Positions 7,220-14,970 of a stretch of DNA of 64,000 nt are shown piece by piece. The DNA is from DASQHL01 sp963843685. GTDB taxonomy: Bacteria; Chloroflexota; Dehalococcoidia; DSTF01; JACRBR01. A program made the position numbers and the translations under genes. The notes below the pieces were generated by a model, which was not told where the DNA came from, made no database searches, and was given only the letters and a program-made list of their open reading frames with translations. The DNA is taken from positions 68,916-132,915 of the forward strand of contig CAWJLO010000005.1 in the NCBI GenBank assembly GCA_963843685.1. Direction: 5' to 3'. Each line of letters opens with the position of its first letter. The first letter of the stretch is position 1.

Positions 7220-8674
7220 ATGGCGAAGGACGTAGAAGTACAGCGCCGCCTGGCTATCTCCCGCGTTCCCATCCGCAAGCAGGATCCGGAGGAGCGGAAG
7301 AAGAACTGGGACGAGGTCTTCCTCGGCTTCGACGTGGAGACCGCAAAGGTCGAGGCCATGCGCTGCCTCCAGTGCCCGACCGCCCCCTGCCAGCAGGCCT
7401 GCCCCGTCGGCAACGACATCCCCGGCGCCTTCCGCCTGCTCGAGCAGGGTGACATCGGCGCCGCCGCCGACAGGTTCCGCGAGACCAGCAACCTTCCCGA
7501 ACTCTGCGGCCGCCTCTGCCCGCAGGAGCGTCTCTGCGAGGGCGAGTGCGTCGTCGCCTTCGCCATCCGTCCGGACAGCCACCAGGAGCCGCCCGTCGCC
7601 ATCGGCAAGCTCGAGGCGTTCGTCGCCGATTACCAGCGCACGAAGCTCGGCGTGCCGCTCCCTGTGCTGCCGGCCCCGTCGGGTTACAAGGTGGCCATCG
7701 TCGGCGCCGGCCCTGCCGGCATGGCCGTCGCCGAGGAGCTGGCGAAGGTCGGCCACTCCTGCACGATCTATGACGCCTGGCCGGAGCCCGGCGGCATCCT
7801 TCTCTACGGCATCCCCAACTTCAAGTTGAGCAAGGATGTCCTCCGCGACAAGGTCGCCTATCTCGAGAAGCTCGGCGTGACGTTCATCGGGAATACCTGG
7901 GTCGGCAAGGACGTCACCATCGACGATCTCTTCAACCAGGGTTTCAACGCGGTCTTTGTCGGCACCGGTGCCGGCCTGGGCGGGCGCCTCGCGATCCAGG
8001 GCGAGGAGTATTCCGGGATCTACGCCGCCACGGAGTTCCTCGTCCGCGGCAACCTTCGCCCAGACCAGCTCCCTGAGCACATGCGCGAGTCGCTCGACGT
8101 CGGCAACAACGTTGTCGTCATCGGCGGCGGCGATACGTCGATGGACTGCGTCCGCACCGCCGTGCGTCTGGGCGCCGAACACGTCACCTGCATCTACCGC
8201 CGCACCGAGGCAGAGATGCTCGGCCGCACCGAAGAGCGCGAGCACGCCCGTCAGGAAGGCGTGAACTTCCAGTTCCTCACCATCCCGCTCCGCTTCCTCG
8301 GCGATGACAGCGGCCGCGTCACCGCGCTCGAATGCCAGCGCATGGAGCTGGGCGAGCCCGACGAGTCCGGCCGCCGCCGCCCTGTCCCCGTGCCGCACTC
8401 GGAGTTCACGATCCCGGCCGACAGCGTGGCCATCGCCATCGGCTACAACGCCGACCCCATCATCAAGGACGCGGCGCCCGGCGTCACCACCAACCGCTGG
8501 AATCTCGTCGAGGTCCACCCGGACACGAAGATGACGTCGCAACCCGGCGTCTTCGCCGGCGGCGACAACGTCAACGGCGCGGACCTGGTCGTGACGGCGT
8601 TGGCCGACGGCCGCCGCGCCGCCGCCGCCATCCACGAGTACCTGGAGTCACTGTCGCAGCCGCAGCTGGCCTGA
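7220..8674 (+). CDS. GltD-like NAD(P)-dependent oxidoreductase (glutamate synthase small-subunit family)
   Basis: 484 residues. The N-terminal dicluster region carries CLQCPTAPCQQACPVGNDIP and LCGRLCPQERLCEGEC, the Cys pattern that binds two [4Fe-4S] clusters in GltD and related proteins. Two Rossmann motifs follow: VAIVGAGPAGMAVAEEL for FAD and VVVIGGGDTSMDC for NAD(P)H. The C-terminus has PGVFAGGDNVNG, typical of FAD ribityl binding. The family feeds electrons to GltB or to other partners; no gltB is nearby, so the partner is unknown. The gene stands alone and ends at a hairpin terminator. Confidence 0.85.
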   Translation: MAKDVEVQRRLAISRVPIRKQDPEERKKNWDEVFLGFDVETAKVEAMRCLQCPTAPCQQACPVGNDIPGAFRLLEQGDIGAAADRFRETSNLPELCGRLCPQERLCEGECVVAFAIRPDSHQEPPVAIGKLEAFVADYQRTKLGVPLPVLPAPSGYKVAIVGAGPAGMAVAEELAKVGHSCTIYDAWPEPGGILLYGIPNFKLSKDVLRDKVAYLEKLGVTFIGNTWVGKDVTIDDLFNQGFNAVFVGTGAGLGGRLAIQGEEYSGIYAATEFLVRGNLRPDQLPEHMRESLDVGNNVVVIGGGDTSMDCVRTAVRLGAEHVTCIYRRTEAEMLGRTEEREHARQEGVNFQFLTIPLRFLGDDSGRVTALECQRMELGEPDESGRRRPVPVPHSEFTIPADSVAIAIGYNADPIIKDAAPGVTTNRWNLVEVHPDTKMTSQPGVFAGGDNVNGADLVVTALADGRRAAAAIHEYLESLSQPQLA

Positions 8675-8700
8675 GAGCGTCTGAATCGGGACAAAGATTT

Positions 8701-8724
8701 GGCCCGGACGTTTCCGTCCGGGCC
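8701..8724. terminator. Shared hairpin terminator between GltD-like gene and the small peptide gene
   Basis: Ten-base perfect stem GGCCCGGACG / CGTCCGGGCC with a TTTC loop. It lies 26 nt after the GltD-like stop and about 50 nt after the stop of the leftward 22-codon gene. On the minus strand it is followed by a T-rich stretch (AAATCTTTGT); on the plus strand the T-run is poor. It therefore probably ends both convergent transcripts. Confidence 0.6.
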
Positions 8725-8776
8725 ATTCGTATGTGTTGCCAGGCCTGCTGCCCGGCTTCCGCCCCCGGGAGGCCTG

Positions 8777-8845
8777 CTAGCAGCTAGCTCCCGAGGTGTT
8801 GCGGACGTCGTTTGGCACGCAGGCCTCACAACTAGGATAATCCAT
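8777..8845 (-). CDS. 22-residue Cys-containing peptide, unknown function
   Basis: A very short ORF with unusually strong expression signals. It encodes a peptide beginning MDYPSCEACVPND and ending GASC, with Cys at positions 6, 9 and 22 (CxxC plus a C-terminal Cys). AAAGGAGGTGAT, an almost perfect complement of the 16S 3' end, precedes the ATG by 8 nt from GGAGG. A TTGACG-18-TATGCT promoter lies just upstream and a hairpin terminator follows, giving a predicted RNA of about 165 nt. No homologue or maturation enzyme recognised. It could be a peptide precursor, a metal-binding peptide or a regulatory leader. Confidence 0.5.
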   Translation of the reverse strand: MDYPSCEACVPNDVRNTSGASC

Positions 8846-8870
8846 CCGCATCACCTCCTTTCCTGCGCGC

Positions 8871-8900
8871 AGCATAGCAACCGCCCGCTCAGGCCGTCAA
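8871..8900 (-). promoter_or_regulatory. Promoter of the 22-codon gene
   Basis: Read leftwards: TTGACG (8895-8900), 18-nt spacer, TATGCT (8871-8876). Predicted start near 8863, leaving a short leader that is mostly the Shine-Dalgarno sequence. Confidence 0.55.
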
Positions 8901-8917
8901 CGCGCCTCAGGTTCGAT

Positions 8918-9703
8918 CTAGAAGAGGAAGCTGAACCGTCCGTCGCCGCTCAGCTTGCGCCGCAGCACCAGCGCGATGCCAAGGCCCATCAGCGCCACCA
9001 GCGCGCCCGCCGCCGCGTCCAGGAAGTAGTGGTTGGCCGTCAGCACGATGCCGCCCAGCATCACCACCGGCATGAACACCGCCGCGATCTTCACCCACCT
9101 CGTGCGCGAGTTATAGCCGATCGCGATCGCCACCAGCATGTCCCAGCCGAAGTGCAGGCTCGGCATCGCCGCGTACTGGTTCACGATCTTCGGGTTCTGG
9201 AAGGCGTAGTACGACTGCGCGTTCACGATCGTGTTCTTGAAACCGAACTCCGGCATGTATCGCGGCGGCGCCAGTGGCACAAAGCTGAATCCAATGAGCG
9301 CAATCAAACCGGAGATCAGGAACGCGTTCCGGAACAGCGCGTAGCGGTCGCGGTGCGACGCGTAGAGCCACAACGCCACCGCCACGATCACCGGCAGGTG
9401 TCCCCAGATGTACAGGTAGTTGAATGCGTCGACCGCCCACGCCTTCCCGAGGATCTCCTGCTGGAGGAACGCCTCGTGGAAAATTCCAAGCTGCTGCTCG
9501 ATGTGGATCAGCCGCGACGCGTTGCTGAACGCCGTGCTGGCCTGCCCGTGCACCGCCCCGCGCACAAACTGGTACGCAATGTACGCGGGCACGACGAACG
9601 CCAGCTCGAACAGGTGTCGCCAGTTGCTCTGTGAGAACGACGCGAACCGGTCCGTGCGCGCCATCGTCGCGTTGCCCGGGCGGGAGATCTGCGCTCCTTG
9701 CAT
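8918..9703 (-). CDS. PAP2-superfamily membrane protein (inositolphosphotransferase Aur1/Ipt1-like)
   Basis: About 261 residues, six hydrophobic segments. The PAP2 active-site elements of the Aur1-like subgroup are present: PSLHFGWDM (catalytic His) and TANHYFLDAAAG (second His plus Asp). The family carries out phosphotransfer or phosphatase reactions on lipid phosphates at the outer membrane face. The ATG at 9703 is preceded by TATACT only 6 nt away and by no ribosome site, so it looks leaderless. A later Met at 9664 has no ribosome site either. Substrate cannot be predicted. Confidence 0.75.
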   Translation of the reverse strand: MQGAQISRPGNATMARTDRFASFSQSNWRHLFELAFVVPAYIAYQFVRGAVHGQASTAFSNASRLIHIEQQLGIFHEAFLQQEILGKAWAVDAFNYLYIWGHLPVIVAVALWLYASHRDRYALFRNAFLISGLIALIGFSFVPLAPPRYMPEFGFKNTIVNAQSYYAFQNPKIVNQYAAMPSLHFGWDMLVAIAIGYNSRTRWVKIAAVFMPVVMLGGIVLTANHYFLDAAAGALVALMGLGIALVLRRKLSGDGRFSFLF

Positions 9704-9738
9704 ACCTCGAGTATACCCCCTCACTCGTGACGCCAATT

Positions 9739-11097
9739 CTAACCCAGCCCCGACGTCACGGCATCAATCGCCCCTGCCGTGACATCCACGATCCTGTCGA
9801 TCTGCTCCTCCGTTATGACAAGCGGAGGCGCGAACAGGATGCTGTCTCCCTTTACCCTCGTCACAACCCCGCGCTCCCGCATCGCCCGCGCCAGCTTCGG
9901 CCCGACTGCTTCCGAAGCCGCGAACGGCGCCCGCGTCGCCTTGTCCGCCACCACCTCCACCGCCGCCATCAGCCCCAGCCCGCGCACGTTCCCGACCTTC
10001 GGCATCTCGATCAGCTGCCCCAGCCCCTCGTTCAATCGCCGGCCCATCCGGTCCGCCCGCTCCACCAGCCCCTCATCGTCGAAGATCTGCAGGTTGCGCA
10101 GCGCCACCGCGCACGCCGTCGGGTGCGCCGCGTTCGTGCAGCCGATCATGAACTTCATGTCCGCCCCCGCGTCGAGGATCGCCCGGTGCACCCGGCCGGA
10201 GACGATGAACGCCGAAAGCGGCACATACGCGCTCGTCACCGCCTTCGCGATCGTCATGATGTCCGGCTGCACGCCCCAATGCTCCAGCGCGAACCAGCGC
10301 CCCGTCCGCCCGAAGCCCGTGATCACCTCGTCGGCGATCAGCAGCACGTCGCGCCGGTCGCAGATCTCGCGCAGCCGGGGCCAGTACTCAGGATCTGGCG
10401 GAATCACGCCACCCGCACCGTGCACCGGCTCGGCGATCACGGCCGCGACGGTCTCCGCGCCCTCGCGCTCGATCGTCGCCTCGATGTTGTCGGCGCACTC
10501 CAACGTGCATGACGGTTTCGCGCTGCACCATTCGCAGCGATACGGGTAGCACGTCGGCACCTGCACGAATCCGGGCGGCTCCGGCCCGAACCCCTTGTGG
10601 AACGGCGCCATACCCGTGATCGCCGTCGCCGCCATCGTCCCGCCGTGGTACGCCTCCTGGCGCGAGATGATCTTGATCTTCTCCGGTTTGCCCGACACGG
10701 CCCAGAAGTACCGCGCCGCCTTCATCGCCATGTCGTTGGCTTCCGACCCGCTGTTCGCGAAGAAGATGCCCGACATGTTCGGATACACCAGCGACAGCAG
10801 CTTCTCCGCCAGCCGGATCGACGGCTCGTTCGCGTAGCCCGTGTAGCCGTTGGAGAACGCCAGTGTCGCCATCTGCGCCGCGGCCGCCTCGGCCAGCTCC
10901 GTGCGCCCGTGCCCAACAGCGACGTTCCACAGCGACGACAGCCCGTCGATGTACTCGTTGCCGCGCACGTCCGTGAGCACGGCGCCCTTGCCGCTGGCGT
11001 AGATGATGGCGTCCCGGTGGTCGGCGACGTTGAACTGAGGGTGGATGATGTGGGCGAGGTCTGCGGCAGCCAGCCGGTCAATCTCAGATTCGCGCAA
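9739..11097 (-). CDS. Class III (PLP) aminotransferase
   Basis: 452 residues of the omega-amino-acid/pyruvate aminotransferase type. PLP-site motifs: NSGSEANDMAMKAAR, YHGGTMAA, LLIADEVITGFGRTG and the Schiff-base Lys in TIAKAVTSAYVPLSA. A Cys-rich insert (CYPYRCEWCSAKPSCTLEC) around residues 190-215 is unusual for the family and could bind metal. The start is TTG (LRESEIDRL) because no ATG precedes it. A TTGTTG-16-TATAAT promoter lies within the last codons of the upstream Mur ligase gene, so it can be transcribed independently. Amino donor unknown. Confidence 0.8.
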   Translation of the reverse strand: MRESEIDRLAAADLAHIIHPQFNVADHRDAIIYASGKGAVLTDVRGNEYIDGLSSLWNVAVGHGRTELAEAAAAQMATLAFSNGYTGYANEPSIRLAEKLLSLVYPNMSGIFFANSGSEANDMAMKAARYFWAVSGKPEKIKIISRQEAYHGGTMAATAITGMAPFHKGFGPEPPGFVQVPTCYPYRCEWCSAKPSCTLECADNIEATIEREGAETVAAVIAEPVHGAGGVIPPDPEYWPRLREICDRRDVLLIADEVITGFGRTGRWFALEHWGVQPDIMTIAKAVTSAYVPLSAFIVSGRVHRAILDAGADMKFMIGCTNAAHPTACAVALRNLQIFDDEGLVERADRMGRRLNEGLGQLIEMPKVGNVRGLGLMAAVEVVADKATRAPFAASEAVGPKLARAMRERGVVTRVKGDSILFAPPLVITEEQIDRIVDVTAGAIDAVTSGLG

Positions 11098-11133
11098 ATT
11101 GCTTACTCACGTGAACGAAACCGCGATTGACCT

Positions 11134-11161
11134 ATTATACGCCACCAAGCTCCTGCAACAA
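11134..11161 (-). promoter_or_regulatory. Promoter of the class III aminotransferase
   Basis: Leftward TTGTTG (11156-11161), 16-nt spacer, consensus TATAAT (11134-11139). It overlaps the 3' end of the Mur ligase gene. Confidence 0.55.
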
Positions 11162-12673
11162 CTCCCGCGCAATCCGGCGCTCATCCCAGCGCCAGTGCGT
11201 CCCGCTGATCACGATCGACTGCTCCGTGCCCTTCCCGGCCAGCAGCACCGTATCCCCGCCCTCGGCCCGCTTGAACGCAATCTCGATCGCCTGCCGCCGG
11301 TCCTGCTCGCGCTCGAAGCGGCGGAACCCCGCCCCCCTCAGCGCGCCGGCGATGTCATCCAGGATCCGGTCGGGGTTCTCCCCGCGAGGGTCCTCGTTCG
11401 TGATCACGGCCATATCCGCGTACTTGGCGACCGCCCGCGCGATCAGCCTCCGCCGCGCCGGGTCGCGTTCACCCGCCGCGCCGAACACGACGATCAGCTT
11501 CCCCTTCGTCGCCGGCTTCAGCATCTGTAACACGTTGCCCATCGCCTGCTCCGTCGACGCGATGTCGACGACGACCCGGAAGTCCTGCCCTTCTTCGATC
11601 AGCTCCATCCGCCCCGGGACGCCGGGAAAGCTCTCCAGCGCTCGCACCGATCCCGCGAACTCCGCCCCCTGCGACACCGCCGCCCCGACCGCCGCCAGGC
11701 AGTTCGACACGTTGTACTGGCCCATCAGCGTCGTCTGTACCTCGACGCTCTCGCCGAACATCCGCACCTTGAACCGCGTGCCGAACCCCGCCGGCTTGAC
11801 GTCGCTCCCCATCAGCTCGGCATCGTGCTGCACGCCGTACGTGATCACCGGCACGATCGTCGCCGCCCGCATGTCCGCCGATGCCGAATCGTCCGCGTTG
11901 AGGATCGCCGCCTTCCCGAAGCCCTTCTCCGCCGACGTCCCCAGCATCCGGAACAGGATCGCCTTTGCGTCGCGATAGTCGGCCATGCTCCCGTGGTAGT
12001 CCAGGTGGTCCGGCGCCAAATTCGTGAATACCCCGACGTCGAACTCGCACTGGTCCACCCGGTGCATGTCCAGCCCGATCGACGACGCCTCCACCACCGC
12101 CGCCCCGCCGCCGGCGTCCCGGATCATCGCCAGCCGCCGCTGGATCTCCGTCGCCTCCAGCGTCGTCATGTGCGACGCGTTCAGCTCGACAGCCCCGCCG
12201 GCCGCGAACTCGACGCTGCTCAGGTAACCGGCGCGCTGCCCCATCTCGTTGAGAATGTGCGCCGTCAGGTGCGTCGTCGTCGTCTTGCCGTCGGTCCCCG
12301 TCACCCCGATCATCGCCATCGAGCGCGCCGGGTAGCCGTGGAACCCCGCCGCCGCTTCGGCCACCGCAATCCGCGCGTCCGGCACCGCCACGAACGTCAC
12401 GTCCTCGTTGACGTACGGCGACCACCGCTCCTGGAGCGCCTCCTGGACCACCACGAACCGCGCCCCCCGGGCGATCGCGTCCGTAATGAAGCTGTTGCCG
12501 TCGAATGTCTGCCCCGGCGCCGCCACGAAGACGGCCCCCGGCCGCGCCTCCCGGCTGTCGTGGCACACGCCGCTGGCCTCGCCCGGGGCGCCCGAGACGA
12601 TGCGCGCGTTGTTCAGTCCGCGGAACCAGGTGGGGAGTTCGGAGGAGGTTTCGGAAGACGTGCGGGTCGTCAC
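11135..12673 (-). CDS. Mur ligase, MurE-like (UDP-MurNAc-tripeptide synthetase family)
   Basis: 512 residues with the three Mur ligase domains. ATP loop GVTGTDGKTTTTHL; central motif FTNLAPDHLDYHGSMADYRDAKAILF with the carbamylated-Lys region; C-terminal domain GKLIVVFGAAGERDPARR and TNEDPRGENP. In MurE the specificity motif is DNPR for meso-diaminopimelate; here it reads EDPR, so the added amino acid is uncertain. It stands apart from any dcw cluster and may be a second copy. The GTG start lies 6 nt after a TATAAT box (12680-12685), i.e. apparently leaderless. Confidence 0.8.
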   Translation of the reverse strand: MTTRTSSETSSELPTWFRGLNNARIVSGAPGEASGVCHDSREARPGAVFVAAPGQTFDGNSFITDAIARGARFVVVQEALQERWSPYVNEDVTFVAVPDARIAVAEAAAGFHGYPARSMAMIGVTGTDGKTTTTHLTAHILNEMGQRAGYLSSVEFAAGGAVELNASHMTTLEATEIQRRLAMIRDAGGGAAVVEASSIGLDMHRVDQCEFDVGVFTNLAPDHLDYHGSMADYRDAKAILFRMLGTSAEKGFGKAAILNADDSASADMRAATIVPVITYGVQHDAELMGSDVKPAGFGTRFKVRMFGESVEVQTTLMGQYNVSNCLAAVGAAVSQGAEFAGSVRALESFPGVPGRMELIEEGQDFRVVVDIASTEQAMGNVLQMLKPATKGKLIVVFGAAGERDPARRRLIARAVAKYADMAVITNEDPRGENPDRILDDIAGALRGAGFRRFEREQDRRQAIEIAFKRAEGGDTVLLAGKGTEQSIVISGTHWRWDERRIARELLQELGGV

Positions 12674-12679
12674 ATGCGA

Positions 12680-12685
12680 ATTATA
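12680..12685 (-). promoter_or_regulatory. -10 box of the Mur ligase gene, leaderless arrangement
   Basis: Consensus TATAAT on the minus strand, 6 nt from the GTG start codon, no ribosome site between. The -35 region (TCTGAA at 17-nt spacing) is weak. Confidence 0.5.
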
Positions 12686-12779
12686 GCCGATGGCCGCCCT
12701 CCTTCAGAGGGAGTCTCGGCCAGTCGATGATCCTCTTGAGAAAAAATCACGGCCATGCCGCGCGGATGGGAGAATTCGC

Positions 12780-13370
12780 ATGGTGGCACTTCGTTCGCCC
12801 GCGGAGACCGAAGACGAGCACGCCCGGCTCGCCCCTGTCCCGCCGCGCCCGGACCCGGCCGACTGGCTCACGCTCCTGCACGCCGCCTGCGAGCTCAACG
12901 TCTCGCCGAGCACCATCCGCCGCATGATCCGCAAGGGCCAGCTCCGCAACCGCATCGTCCCCCGTCGCGGTGGCTTCCGCTACCTCATCTACCTGCCGAA
13001 CTCCCGCCATGCGCAGATGGACACCCAGCGCCCCTGCGCCCGGCCCGCCGAGAAGGAGCCGCGCCGCCGCCTCCGCCTGATCGCCGATACTGGCGCGCTC
13101 CCCCGGCGCCGTGACGCGCCCCAGGATGAGCCGCTCGCCACCGAGGTGCACCTGCTGGAAGTACGCGCCGAGCGCCTGAACCGCTCGCTCTCACGCGCGC
13201 TCCTCGCCAACCGCGCCGCTCCCCCGGATGCGCTCGCCGTGACCGAGATCAACCCCGACGACCCCTTACGGCCGCTACCGCTGGCTCGCCCGTCGCCGGC
13301 GCCACTGGTGGCAGCGCTCGTAACACCCGCGGCACACGCCGCCACTGCGCCCCGCACCCGCAAGCGTTAA
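12780..13370 (+). CDS. HTH DNA-binding protein (MerR/excisionase-like helix)
   Basis: 196 residues. Residues ~20-75 form a helix-turn-helix of the excisionase/MerR type: LLHAACELNVSPSTIRRMIRKGQL followed by a basic hairpin RIVPRRGGFRYLIYLP. The rest is basic, Pro-rich and low in predicted structure. The ATG after GGATGGGAGA is chosen; 30 upstream in-frame codons are not coding-like. It is divergent from the Mur ligase and 9 nt before the MFS gene, so it may regulate either. Targets unknown. Confidence 0.6.
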   Translation: MVALRSPAETEDEHARLAPVPPRPDPADWLTLLHAACELNVSPSTIRRMIRKGQLRNRIVPRRGGFRYLIYLPNSRHAQMDTQRPCARPAEKEPRRRLRLIADTGALPRRRDAPQDEPLATEVHLLEVRAERLNRSLSRALLANRAAPPDALAVTEINPDDPLRPLPLARPSPAPLVAALVTPAAHAATAPRTRKR

Positions 13371-13379
13371 CGTATAACG

Positions 13380-14717
13380 GTGTCTACCTCTGGGCGCCCG
13401 TCCGGTGGGCGACTGGCCGCCGCGTATCGCGGCGCCAGGCCCGACTGGGTCTCGCATGACGTCTGGCTGCTGATGATCGCGCGCGGCACGATGAGCGCGG
13501 GCCGCGCGCTCGCCGGCGTCATCGTCCCCATCTACCTCGCCCGCATCGGATTCAGCGCAACGAAGCTCGGCGTCCTCTTCGCCGTGATCGCCGTCATGTC
13601 CGCCGTCCTCTCCGCCCTCTCCGGCCTGCTCTCCGACCGCCTCGGCCGTAAGCCCTTCATCGTCGCCATCCCGGCGCTCGTCGCCGTCAGCGCCGTCGTT
13701 TTCTCCCTCTCCGACGCCACCGCACTGATCTTCATCTTCGCCGCGCTCGGCAGCTTCGGACGCGGCGCCGGCGCCGGCGGCGGCAGCATCGGCCCCTACC
13801 AGCCCGTCGAGCAGGCCCTTATCGCCGACGCCACGCCGCCGCAGCACCGCAACAGTGTCTTCGGCCGGCTTGCCTTCGCCTCGGCCTTCGGCGCCCTCAT
13901 CGGCGGCCTGCTCGCCCGCATCCCTGACGCCGCCGGCCACTTCGGCCTGCATGGCACCGACGCCTACCGCCCCGCCTTCCTCGTCGTCGCCGTGCTGTCC
14001 CTCTCCGCTGCGATGCTCGCCGTCCCCGTCCGCGACGTCCGCACCGGCGTCCCCCGCGAGGACGCGCGCTGGATCGCCTGGCCGAAGCAGTCATGGCGAT
14101 TCCTCATCAAGCTCTGGATCACCAACAGCGTCAACGGCGTCGCCGTCGGTTTCGTCGGCCCCTTCCTCACCTACTGGTTCTACCGACGCTACGGCGCCGG
14201 GCCCGGCGAGATCGGCCTCCTGTACGCAGCGATCAACGCTCTGTCGATGTTCTCCAACCTCAGCGCGTCGACGATCGCCCGCCGCCTCGGCCTCATCAAC
14301 TCCATCACCATCGGCCGCGCGATCCAGGCGTCGCTGCTCGGCGTCATGGCCGTGATGCCGACGTTCTGGCTCGCCGGCGCCGTCTACGCCATCCGCGTCC
14401 TCGCGATGCGCGTCGCCATGCCGCTGCGCCAGTCCTACGTCCTCGGCATGGTGCCCGGCGAGGAGCGCGCCGCCGTCGCCGGCTTATCGAACCTCCCGTC
14501 GCAGGGCACGTCGTCCGCCACGCCCGCCGCCGCCGGCTGGCTCTTCGAGCACGCCGCCCTCGCCATCCCCTTCGAGATCGGCGCGCTGTTCCAGGGCCTC
14601 CAGACCGTGCTCTTCTACGCCTTTTTCCGCCACCTCCCCCCGCCCGAAGAGCAGGAATCGACCATCGTCCCCGTCGACGAAGAGGAGCCGGCGCCACAGG
14701 CACAAGTGCATCGTTAG
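13380..14717 (+). CDS. MFS transporter
   Basis: 445 residues with about 12 hydrophobic segments. The loop 2-3 signature SGLLSDRLGRKPFIVAIPAL matches the MFS consensus GxLaDrxGRkxxl. A Gly-rich stretch (GRGAGAGGGSIGPYQPVEQAL) lies in TM4. Drug/metabolite exporter-like, substrate unknown. The GTG start has no clear ribosome site and may be read from the preceding HTH gene by coupling. Predicted location: cytoplasmic membrane. Confidence 0.75.
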   Translation: MSTSGRPSGGRLAAAYRGARPDWVSHDVWLLMIARGTMSAGRALAGVIVPIYLARIGFSATKLGVLFAVIAVMSAVLSALSGLLSDRLGRKPFIVAIPALVAVSAVVFSLSDATALIFIFAALGSFGRGAGAGGGSIGPYQPVEQALIADATPPQHRNSVFGRLAFASAFGALIGGLLARIPDAAGHFGLHGTDAYRPAFLVVAVLSLSAAMLAVPVRDVRTGVPREDARWIAWPKQSWRFLIKLWITNSVNGVAVGFVGPFLTYWFYRRYGAGPGEIGLLYAAINALSMFSNLSASTIARRLGLINSITIGRAIQASLLGVMAVMPTFWLAGAVYAIRVLAMRVAMPLRQSYVLGMVPGEERAAVAGLSNLPSQGTSSATPAAAGWLFEHAALAIPFEIGALFQGLQTVLFYAFFRHLPPPEEQESTIVPVDEEEPAPQAQVHR

Positions 14718-14779
14718 ACGCGTATCACAGACTGGCGCGCACCCGCTTCCCGCTACCACACCCCGGCGCTATACTCACC

Positions 14780-14905
14780 ACGCTTCACGCACCGCCTCAG
14801 CTCGGGCCCAACGGGCCCCGCGCACACCACGCGGGGCAGTCGCGAGCGAGGCCGAAGCACCCTCCGAACTGAAGGAAAGGGCCCAGATCCGATGCTGGGC
14901 CTTTT
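14780..14905 (+). ncRNA. Putative hairpin-rich leader/attenuator RNA before the TCA cluster
   Basis: A TATACT box at 14770-14775 would start transcription near 14782. The next ~120 nt fold into GGGCCCaacGGGCCC-type and GCCCCGCG...CGCGGGGC hairpins and end in a terminator hairpin with T4 (14880-14905). The isocitrate dehydrogenase start is 66 nt further on. This layout fits either a small RNA or a transcription-attenuating leader. No known riboswitch or T-box motif was recognised. Confidence 0.35.
14880..14905 (+). terminator. Intrinsic terminator (or attenuator) upstream of icd
   Basis: Stem GGCCCAG / CTGGGCC, 8-nt loop, then TTTT. It lies between the MFS stop (14717) and the TCA genes, and downstream of a candidate promoter, so it may end the leader RNA rather than only the MFS transcript. 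Confidence 0.55.
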
Positions 14906-14970
14906 CGTCGCCCGGTCGTGCGCCCACGACGAGCCCCGGCGGCACGGATCCTTCGTGACAGGAGCGTCAG

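Noticed and set aside
7193..8635. Leftward ORF of 480 codons opposite the GltD-like gene
   Set aside because: Antisense shadow with no recognisable motif.
8847..8862. Plus-strand CATCACCTCCTTT as a 16S rRNA 3' end
   Set aside because: No rRNA sequence precedes it; it is simply the complement of a very strong Shine-Dalgarno site.
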